From assembly GCA_027005175.1 (NCBI GenBank), contig JALTMC010000269.1:1-20505 (forward strand): a stretch of 20,505 bases of DNA. The letters are read 5' to 3'. The stretch's first letter is position 1. The number at the start of each line of letters is the position of its first letter. This stretch comes from Myxococcales bacterium. GTDB lineage: Bacteria; Myxococcota_C; UBA6777. The translations under genes were made by a program, and so were the position numbers. Under the pieces are notes generated by a model. It was not told where the DNA came from and did no database searches. It saw nothing but the letters and a program-made list of their open reading frames with translations. Below are positions 14,402 through 20,505 of the stretch, one piece after another.

Positions 14402-14462
14402 GACCCGTCACACCCAAGAGGTAAGAGGTGGTGGTGGCTTCGCCTGGCAGAAGACTCAGGCT

Positions 14463-15653
14463 TTACTTTTCTGGCATTTGCTCCACTCTTACTATCTTGC
14501 TTTGCTTTTGCTTTGAGGTTGTTTTTGGGGAAGATCGAAGCAGTTGCTTACAGGAGATAGCTGATTCACTGTAGTATTCTTTGATGATTCTCTGACGAAG
14601 TTGGTACAGACGCTGCTGTGTTCGCTGAATCCACTTACTATCACGCAAGCCCAGAACCGAGGCTGTCCGCATATTTCTCTCATAAGCATAAATCGCCTTG
14701 GACAAAAGAATACGTATTTTCTTCTTGAGCATACACCGATACATGGACTCTTCTTCCTGTGTCAATTTGGGAGTCGGAGCTTTCATCATATCGTCAAACA
14801 TCTGGCGATACATATCACCGATGCGATACAAAGACGCCACAACCCACTCACGATTTCTGATGCGAATGGTTCGCATATAATGGGCTTGTGCGGTCAATAA
14901 GTCCGCTGCTTTTGCTTGTAGATCCGCCTTCATTCCAACGACACTGGTGCGAAACTTGCGATTGCGAAAACGATTCTCGAAGAACAGCCCAATACGATAC
15001 TGAGCTTTTGCCGCAAAATAGTCATTGCCCATATACTCTTTGCGAGATGCTTTATGGAACAAGCGAACAGCTCGGTTAAACGCTTGCAGTGCCAAAGGGT
15101 GCTTCTTTTGTTCTTGCAGAGCGATTCCGAGACGCGCCAAGACCTCGATTCGATCGGATGTATTGAGAGCTTGAATGGCTTTGAGTTGGGAGAAAAGGAC
15201 CTCCGCCGAGTGCCATTGTTTTGCTCCCAACAAGGAGGCTCCCAAGCGAAACCGCGTATCGCGTCGGGTCTTTGCGTCGAGCTTGAGAGTCAACAACTTC
15301 TTGTAACATTTGACCGCTTCCGAAAACTCTTTCAAACGCTCCAAGGTCAAGCCCAAATTGTACAACCCCACATCGAGGTATTCCGAGCTGAGTTTGTATC
15401 GGACAAGACGTGTATAATAGTGTTTGGCCTCGACAAATCGACCAGCACGGAAGGCTTGCCCTGCTTTGTCAAAAAGCTGTTCATCATTGAGATGCTCGAT
15501 ATGGATGACTTTTCCGTTGCGGGCAGAGAAGACCATGGGACCCATCGCAAGAACTTGTTGACGAGGCTTTTGCACACGCACTTGCTGTGGTTTAATGCAA
15601 CCTTGCAAAAGAAAAAAACCGACACATAAGCCACAAAGGGTACGCAACTGCAT
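14463..15653 (-). CDS. TPR-repeat lipoprotein
   Basis: The product is 396 aa. The signal peptide is short, with lipobox LLQGC (C19). From about residue 55 to 330 there are consecutive TPR-like helix pairs, for example AGQAFRAGRFVEAKHYYTRL, YNLGLTLERLKEFSEAVKCY, RLGIALQEQKKHPLALQAFN and YRIGDMYRQMFDD. The C-terminus is basic and Lys/Gln-rich. TPR lipoproteins usually act as scaffolds in envelope assembly; no specific partner can be named. The ATG at 15653 with GGGAG 8 nt upstream is preferred over a TTG seven codons earlier. It follows the two ATPase genes on the same strand after 89 bp with no clear terminator, so it may belong to their transcript. As a lipoprotein it would be outside the cytoplasm, so direct contact with the ATPases is unlikely. 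Confidence 0.85.
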   Translation of the reverse strand: MQLRTLCGLCVGFFLLQGCIKPQQVRVQKPRQQVLAMGPMVFSARNGKVIHIEHLNDEQLFDKAGQAFRAGRFVEAKHYYTRLVRYKLSSEYLDVGLYNLGLTLERLKEFSEAVKCYKKLLTLKLDAKTRRDTRFRLGASLLGAKQWHSAEVLFSQLKAIQALNTSDRIEVLARLGIALQEQKKHPLALQAFNRAVRLFHKASRKEYMGNDYFAAKAQYRIGLFFENRFRNRKFRTSVVGMKADLQAKAADLLTAQAHYMRTIRIRNREWVVASLYRIGDMYRQMFDDMMKAPTPKLTQEEESMYRCMLKKKIRILLSKAIYAYERNMRTASVLGLRDSKWIQRTQQRLYQLRQRIIKEYYSESAISCKQLLRSSPKTTSKQKQSKIVRVEQMPEK

Positions 15654-15742
15654 ACTGATTACTCCCGTGTTCAACCCAAATCTGTAACAACCCAGTCCAA
15701 CGAAGTTAAGTCGTGGGTTTGCATTTTGGAACCCCTATTCAC

Positions 15743-16957
15743 TTAAACTTCCTGTTGGGGAGGATAGGAGGGAGAGAAAGATCCGTCCAGCAACAACGTT
15801 GCGATCAGTTGAAGCCCTTCAAGATCGCTGATATCATAAGAGATCAAAGGAACCAGTTGAATCCATGGGTGCCCTACTACCTGCTCCTTCAAGAAGACAA
15901 CAGCTTCTCGTGCAAGTTCCGTTTTTTGCTGAAAGTGCTTTAAATGTGTGGTCATCTGCCTCAACAAGCGAATCGTATCGGGTTGTTTGGAGACATCAGG
16001 AGAGACACGTTCAGCGATCTCTTGAAAGACCTCTTCGGAGAACTCATGAGTTTGCTCAGGTAAGACATTCCAATGATCCGCATGTTGCAGGAATCCAGGA
16101 ACTCGATTGAGAACAAAGCCCTCCACATTCATACCCGATTCGATCAGCTTGAGTTGTAAAAACAAAGCTTCCATCAGTGGAAGTCGCTGTGCCACAGAGA
16201 TTTGCAAAAATTTAGACTTCGGAGAGCGCAACAAAACAGAGGTGGCATCGGCATGAACTTGAAAGCTATCGTATAAGACACTGAGGTCATCAAGCAATCG
16301 CCATATCTCTTGCATGACCTCTTGCCCGGTCACACGTCCCAACAGTTTGAGCAGGGTTCCTCCGCTCCAGCGCAGAAACTTGCCCGCTTTGCTACCTTCG
16401 CTCGCCAGCTTATCTTGAATCCATTGCATCGATCGCATTTGCAGAATTCCACCGATTCGCTCGGGTGCGTTGAGAAAATCGAGAGCATTGGAGGTGGGGG
16501 GGGTGTCCAAGATAATAAGATCATAGTCACGCTGTTGAGTCATCTCATACAAACGAGCCACAGCCATGTAATCCTGGGCTCCTGCCAGAGATGTGCTCAT
16601 CTGTTGGTACCAGCGATTCTTCTTGATGCTGGTCGCGCTCTCCACAGAGGGAGCAAAACGATCAATCAGCCGGTCAAAGGTTAGCTTTTGGTCAAGCATC
16701 ATCGCAAAGAGTTGACCTTCCGGAGGATAGCCTTTGGGCCGCCACAAAGCCGGGTCCAGCTCGCATTCATCATCGTCCAATTCTGCGAACCCGAGAGCAT
16801 TGGCCAAACGTCGAGCAGGGTCAATCGTCATCACAAGGACTTTTTGGCCCTGAAGTGCTGCCGCCAGCCCCATAGCAGCACTGATCGTGGTTTTACCGAC
16901 ACCGCCCGATCCAACAGATACGATAACTCTGGCTTCCTTTAAAACATCAGCCAGCAC
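15743..16957 (-). CDS. ArsA/Get3-family ATPase, catalytic-type subunit
   Basis: The product is 404 aa, in the deviant-Walker-A (SIMIBI) class. The P-loop reads GSGGVGKTT: K22 is the catalytic P-loop Lys, but the family's signature Lys (GKGGVGKT) is Ser at position 17. Switch I TIDPARR keeps Asp46, and the switch II-like motif is DTPPTSN with D151. These align with K26, K31 and D57 of yeast Get3. The GTG start at 16957 is chosen because AAGGAGG lies 6 nt upstream; the gene overlaps the previous one by 11 bp, implying translational coupling. No arsB or arsR is nearby, so arsenic transport is unlikely. Family members chaperone tail-anchored membrane proteins or energise transport; the substrate here is unknown. 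An 8-C run encodes the two Pro of switch II. The complementary substitutions in the overlapping neighbour suggest a heterodimer. Confidence 0.9.
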   Translation of the reverse strand: MLADVLKEARVIVSVGSGGVGKTTISAAMGLAAALQGQKVLVMTIDPARRLANALGFAELDDDECELDPALWRPKGYPPEGQLFAMMLDQKLTFDRLIDRFAPSVESATSIKKNRWYQQMSTSLAGAQDYMAVARLYEMTQQRDYDLIILDTPPTSNALDFLNAPERIGGILQMRSMQWIQDKLASEGSKAGKFLRWSGGTLLKLLGRVTGQEVMQEIWRLLDDLSVLYDSFQVHADATSVLLRSPKSKFLQISVAQRLPLMEALFLQLKLIESGMNVEGFVLNRVPGFLQHADHWNVLPEQTHEFSEEVFQEIAERVSPDVSKQPDTIRLLRQMTTHLKHFQQKTELAREAVVFLKEQVVGHPWIQLVPLISYDISDLEGLQLIATLLLDGSFSPSYPPQQEV

Positions 16958-17930
16958 GAGAGCCCTCCTTGGCAGATAGCCTTTGGGAGAGTTCTTCCTC
17001 CATCTGCTTGATAAGAGCAGACTCTTTCTGCCCATCATAGGTCAGATAAGGAACCTTAACCGTGGGTAGATGAACCCTCTCTTGTAACCATGAGAGGTGT
17101 CGTTCGGCCCTCTCCTCCAAGGCGAGAGCGGCTTCTCCCATACGCCAAAGAGGCCACCCCCCCTCATCGACCAACCCAGCCTCCATCGTCTGGGCAAGAA
17201 GCTCTCGCAAATCATCATCACAAGGAGGCATCGGCCACTGATTCACCCAAACCCCCCCGAGAGGAAGTTCGAGTTCTTCCTCCACTGTCTCGTAAAGCTC
17301 TGCCAACTCATTAACAGGCATTTCTTCAGGCAAAGTGACAAGATTCACCCTGCATATTTCAGGATCAGTCAACATGTCTTGGATCTTCTGAGCCGCAGTA
17401 CGCATCGGTCCAGGAGGAGAGATATCTAGAATGACTCGGGGGATTCGCAACATCGCCAGACCATGCCCTGTCGCAGGTGCGTCAACAATCACAAGATCAT
17501 ACTTGGATTCCTTATTCACTTTATCTTCCAACACATGGTACCAAATTTTACCAACAAATACGAGTTCCTGCAATCCTGGAACGGCCCGCAGAAAATATTT
17601 CATCGCACGATTTTCAAAGACCAGATTGTAGACGAGGCGCAGCCGCAACACCTGAACCACATACTCTTTCATCGCTGACCAAGGCTCAATGTTGACAGCC
17701 CAGAGATTCTCTTCCACTTGCCAAATCTGGTCGAGAGTATTGAGATCGTTGGGTTTCTTTCCATCAAAAAGGCCCGACATACGCTCCTTGGCATTGACCT
17801 CACACACCAACACACGCTTACCATGTGATGCAGCCAATCGGGCCATCGCCGCCGACAAGCAGCTTCGACCCACTCCACCTTTGCCCATATTGATCAGAAG
17901 CTTGCGCTCTAGTAAATCCTCAAGCCACAT
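16947..17930 (-). CDS. ArsA/Get3-family ATPase paralog, degenerate P-loop
   Basis: The product is 327 aa. The P-loop is GKGGVGRS: the signature Lys17 is kept, but the P-loop Lys is Arg at 22. Switch I has Asn46 (CEVNAKER) in place of the usual Asp, while switch II DAPATGH with D150 is canonical. Residues 17, 22 and 46 line up without gaps with S17, K22 and D46 of the downstream paralog. By family knowledge this subunit alone should hydrolyse ATP poorly, but it could donate its signature Lys to a partner's site. The ATG at 17930 is preferred; a TTG at 17942 with GGAG 10 nt upstream would add four residues, and an in-frame stop lies just beyond. It is the first gene of the ATPase pair and is transcribed divergently from fmt. 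Adjacent ArsA-like pairs are known elsewhere, for example Rv3679-Rv3680 in Mycobacterium tuberculosis. Confidence 0.88.
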   Translation of the reverse strand: MWLEDLLERKLLINMGKGGVGRSCLSAAMARLAASHGKRVLVCEVNAKERMSGLFDGKKPNDLNTLDQIWQVEENLWAVNIEPWSAMKEYVVQVLRLRLVYNLVFENRAMKYFLRAVPGLQELVFVGKIWYHVLEDKVNKESKYDLVIVDAPATGHGLAMLRIPRVILDISPPGPMRTAAQKIQDMLTDPEICRVNLVTLPEEMPVNELAELYETVEEELELPLGGVWVNQWPMPPCDDDLRELLAQTMEAGLVDEGGWPLWRMGEAALALEERAERHLSWLQERVHLPTVKVPYLTYDGQKESALIKQMEEELSQRLSAKEGSRAG

Positions 17931-18024
17931 AGGTTCGCTCAACGTCTCTCAACTCCGCATACTCCATGCACCCATAAAGAAGTTGGTTGGTATGACACAA
18001 AAGCCCCCACCTTGCAAATACAAC

Positions 18025-18055
18025 TTGCCTTTTTCCCATCGTGGGTTGCCTTTTT
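18025..18055. promoter_or_regulatory. direct repeats in divergent intergenic region
   Basis: TTGCCTTTTT occurs at 18025-18034 and 18046-18055, 21 bp apart (two helical turns). Between the copies sits the dyad CCCA-TCG-TGGG (18035-18045). This lies in the 222-bp region between the divergent ATPase and fmt genes and could be a regulator binding site. No consensus promoter was found for either gene here. Confidence 0.3.
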
Positions 18056-18084
18056 TCTGGTACTTCCTATGATGCGCTCACAAA

Positions 18085-18114
18085 CTGTGGATTCCCCAAA
18101 AAATGTGTCCACAG
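18085..18114 (+). other. leader hairpin before fmt
   Basis: CTGTGGA (18085-18091) pairs perfectly with TCCACAG (18108-18114) around a 16-nt loop. A T8 run (18127-18134) follows 12 nt later, just before the fmt ribosome-binding site. It could be a leader structure; the distance between stem and T-run argues against a classical terminator. Confidence 0.3.
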
Positions 18115-18152
18115 ACTCTACCTTACTTTTTTTTATGCAATAGGAGAAATTG

Positions 18153-19172
18153 TTGACAAGACAAACTGCTTCTCCCGGTTGGAATACAGACATACCGAAG
18201 GATAGACCCTTACGCCTTGTATTCATGGGAACCCCAGATTTTGCTGTCCCCACCCTACAAGCACTGCTGGATGGCCCACACAAGGTGTTGCGCGTCATTA
18301 CACAGCCAGACAGAGGGCGTGGGCGTGGCCGAAAGGTCAAGCCAACCCCTGTCAAAGCTCTCGCGCTGGAAGCGGGCATTCCCGTCTTTCAACCCCAAAA
18401 GATGACAAGCCCAGAAGCCTTCGAGACCATGGAGTCGGACGCCCCTGACCTCGCTGTTGTCATCGCCTATGGCAAGATCCTTCGACCTCGCATACTTGCC
18501 ATTCCCCGGTTGGGCTGTATCAACTGTCATGCCTCTCTCCTCCCTTCTTATCGCGGCGCTGCTCCCATCTATTGGGCCGTTCGAAACGGTGAAACCGAAG
18601 CGGGTGTCACAACGATGCTGATGAACGCAGGGATGGACACCGGACCTGAATTACTCAAACAAGCTATCGCTATCGGTCCGAATGAAACAGGAGGCTCTGT
18701 TCACGATCGATTGGCGGCTTTGAGTGCTTCCTTGCTGACCGAAACCATAGAGGCACTCCTCGCAGATAGCCTGGAGATCACCCCACAAGACGAAACCAAC
18801 GCAACCTACGCACCGATGCTATCCAAAGAAGAGAACTGGATCGACTTTCGCCAGTCATGTCAGGATGTACACAACAAGATCCGCGCCCTTGATCCTTTCC
18901 CCGGCGCTCGCTGTTTGCTGCCCAATGGACAGCAGCTCAAACTGTTTGGCTCCACCGTACAGCCCGGTGCCTCAGGGAAGCCTGGAGAAGTGGTGGAAGT
19001 CACAACAGACTCTGTCACCATAGCATGTCTTGAAGGAGGTATCACTCTCTCTGAGATGCAAGCGCCTGGGCGCAAACGCATGCCCACCCGCTCCTTCCTA
19101 GCAGGTCAAGAGTTCCCTGTCCAGACACAACTAGAAACCCCCGATTTAACACCCAAGGAAGATCATGGCTAA
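18153..19172 (+). CDS. fmt: methionyl-tRNA formyltransferase
   Basis: Fmt transfers a formyl group from 10-formyl-THF to Met-tRNA(fMet), making the initiator tRNA. The product is 339 aa, normal length. Seen: RLVFMGTPDFAVP near the N-terminus; INCHASLLPSYRGAAPIYWA with N124 and H126; and MDTGPEL with D162. These match the catalytic Asn/His/Asp triad of E. coli Fmt (N106, H108, D144), with the same 38-residue spacing. A C-terminal OB-like domain follows. No ATG precedes the first core strand: only two tandem TTG codons (18150 and 18153) fit, and AGGAG (18142-18146) is 6 nt from the second, so 18153 is chosen. This gives about 16 more N-terminal residues than E. coli. It overlaps rsmB by 8 bp; the usual upstream partner def is absent here. 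Confidence 0.96.
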   Translation: MTRQTASPGWNTDIPKDRPLRLVFMGTPDFAVPTLQALLDGPHKVLRVITQPDRGRGRGRKVKPTPVKALALEAGIPVFQPQKMTSPEAFETMESDAPDLAVVIAYGKILRPRILAIPRLGCINCHASLLPSYRGAAPIYWAVRNGETEAGVTTMLMNAGMDTGPELLKQAIAIGPNETGGSVHDRLAALSASLLTETIEALLADSLEITPQDETNATYAPMLSKEENWIDFRQSCQDVHNKIRALDPFPGARCLLPNGQQLKLFGSTVQPGASGKPGEVVEVTTDSVTIACLEGGITLSEMQAPGRKRMPTRSFLAGQEFPVQTQLETPDLTPKEDHG

Positions 19173-20505
19173 TCCTTCCAAAGACGCCAGACAAGAAGCT
19201 GCTCAGATCATTGGCCGAGTCCTGCGTGAAGGTGCTTATGCCAACCGGCTCCTGAACGCCACCTTCCAAAAACAAAAATGGGAGCCACGCGATCGTGGCC
19301 TCCTTACGGAGTTGGTTTATGGAGTATTGCAACATCTTTATGCCATTGATCACGCACTTGATCAAGCTGCCAAAAAGGGGGGAAAGTCCATCGATCCTGC
19401 GATTCTCAACCACCTCCGAGTTGCAGTCTATCAACTGCTTTACCTTGATCGTGTGGCCGAGCATGCTGTGGTATCCCAGGCGGTCACGTATATCCGTAAG
19501 CAGCGAGGTCAAAGGGTCGGAGGATTCGCCAACGCTCTACTTCGTAAAATTCAAAGAGAGCCAGCCTCCTTCCAACAGTTCGATGATATCGATGATACAG
19601 CCGAGATGCTGTCCAAACTCTACAGTCACCCTCAGTGGCTCGTTCAGCGATGGTTGGAACGATGGGGTGTTGAACGAACACGTCAGCGTTTGGCCCATCA
19701 CAACCAAGCAACCCCCCTCACCTTTCGATTTCATGGCCCCACAAGCCAACGTGACGAAGTGATTGCAGCTTTGGCAAAGGAAGGTTTGGACGCAGAGCCA
19801 ACAAACTGGTCCCCCGACGGTATTCGACTCACAGGACCCCTTCCAGGCTCGCTTCACCAACTGCTTCGCTCCTTCTCCTTTCCACTACTCCCCCAAGACG
19901 AAGCGGCTCAACTCGTCGTCCATTGGCTCGACCCACAAGAGGGAGAAGAGATCCTCGACGCTTGCGCTGCCCCCGGAGGAAAAACTGCTCACATTCATGC
20001 CCTAGCCCCTGAATCCTCCGTGACAGCCTGCGACATCCACTCCCACAAGATCGAACTTATCCAAAAACTCTACAGACGCTTACACATCCCAGCAGCCAAA
20101 GATAGCAGCCCAGGCTACATCCTGTTGGAGCAAGATGCGACCCAATCCTTTGGCACACAGTTCGACCGCATACTCTGTGACGCCCCCTGCTCTGGTTTGG
20201 GTGTGATGCGAAAACAACCTGAGATTCGATACCGTCGCACCCCTGAAGAGATCCAGGAGATGGCCCAACTCCAACAAAAATTACTCCACAATCTCGCCTC
20301 ATCCCTCAAGCCCGGTGGAAAGATGGTATATTCCGTTTGCACGGATACTCCCGAAGAAAACGAGAAAGTGGTACATTCCTTCCTCGCACAGCACCCTGAA
20401 TTCTCTATCGACACAGATCTCCCTGACCCCCTCCCATGCAAAGAACTCATCAACGAACAAGGCTTCTTACAAACAGCCCCTGAACTTCACAACATGGACG
20501 CTTTC
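19165..20505 (+). CDS. rsmB: 16S rRNA m5C967 methyltransferase (partial)
   Basis: RsmB methylates C967 of 16S rRNA using S-adenosylmethionine. The 447 residues in the window are open to the right edge and the stop is not reached. Residues about 8-140 resemble the NusB-like RNA-binding domain (ARQEAAQIIGRVLREGAYAN, AEHAVVSQAV, GGFANALLRKI). The NOL1/NOP2/Sun methyltransferase core follows: SAM motif DACAAPGGKTAH from D265, motif IV DAPCSG with C342, and motif VI YSVCT with C392, followed by EENE. The 50-residue spacing of the two cysteines matches E. coli RsmB (C325 and C375, the latter the nucleophile). The ATG lies within the last codons of fmt, an 8-bp overlap typical of translational coupling in the conserved fmt-rsmB arrangement. 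Nearly the whole family length is present, so only a short tail should be missing. Confidence 0.95.
   Translation, partial: MANPSKDARQEAAQIIGRVLREGAYANRLLNATFQKQKWEPRDRGLLTELVYGVLQHLYAIDHALDQAAKKGGKSIDPAILNHLRVAVYQLLYLDRVAEHAVVSQAVTYIRKQRGQRVGGFANALLRKIQREPASFQQFDDIDDTAEMLSKLYSHPQWLVQRWLERWGVERTRQRLAHHNQATPLTFRFHGPTSQRDEVIAALAKEGLDAEPTNWSPDGIRLTGPLPGSLHQLLRSFSFPLLPQDEAAQLVVHWLDPQEGEEILDACAAPGGKTAHIHALAPESSVTACDIHSHKIELIQKLYRRLHIPAAKDSSPGYILLEQDATQSFGTQFDRILCDAPCSGLGVMRKQPEIRYRRTPEEIQEMAQLQQKLLHNLASSLKPGGKMVYSVCTDTPEENEKVVHSFLAQHPEFSIDTDLPDPLPCKELINEQGFLQTAPELHNMDAF

Noticed and set aside
15743-17930. ATPase pair as an arsenic-resistance (ArsA) system
   Set aside because: No ArsB/Acr3 pump, ArsD, ArsR or ArsC is nearby, and the complementary active-site changes point to a Get3-like paired ATPase.
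17920-17967. 15-codon minus-strand leader frame overlapping the start of the 327-aa ATPase gene
   Set aside because: It has a poor ribosome-binding site and no attenuator-like codon run or hairpin; probably chance.

Overview
The window looks like chromosomal DNA from a Gram-negative bacterium of deltaproteobacterial/Myxococcota type (inferred, not proven). It has a standard SecA with a zinc-binding C-terminus, Fmt and RsmB. It also has a cluster of large exported lipoproteins with Asn-rich spacers, MopE-type metal-binding motifs and Stig1-like cysteine repeats, a combination frequent in myxobacteria and relatives. Base composition is mixed, near half G+C by eye. No rRNA, tRNA, CRISPR array, phage gene or transposase gene was seen.

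Layout. (1) 111-2924 (+) secA. It is followed directly by a ~200-bp transposase-less element with inverted ends and a 7-bp flanking direct repeat. (2) 10353-3432 (-) a two-gene unit: a 1975-residue lipoprotein built from ~37 cysteine-rich repeats, then, 25 bp on, a TPR/PEGA-like membrane protein. This unit is bracketed by two unrelated short tandem repeats: four 25-bp units upstream of its start and ~20-bp units that contain its last stop codon. (3) 14330-10909 (-) two lipoproteins with Asn-rich spacers, one of unknown function and one with a neutral-ceramidase-like domain, behind a recognisable promoter. (4) 17930-14463 (-) two overlapping genes for ArsA/Get3-family ATPases followed by a TPR lipoprotein. 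(5) 18153-20505 (+) fmt overlapping rsmB, which runs off the window.

The strongest unusual signal is the ATPase pair. At the three positions that define the ArsA/Get3 active site, the two adjacent proteins carry complementary losses. One keeps the P-loop Lys and switch I Asp but has Ser at the signature Lys. The other keeps the signature Lys but has Arg at the P-loop Lys and Asn at the Asp. This predicts an obligate heterodimer with one composite ATP site. The second strong signal is the giant cysteine-repeat lipoprotein, whose gene keeps an exact 252-bp period for over 3 kb while the sequence diverges, with near-identical, recently duplicated segments at its 3' end.

Most of the middle of the window encodes cell-envelope proteins exported through SecYEG, the channel SecA drives. 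The physical link to secA may be coincidental. Whether the ATPase pair serves the envelope proteins is speculation.
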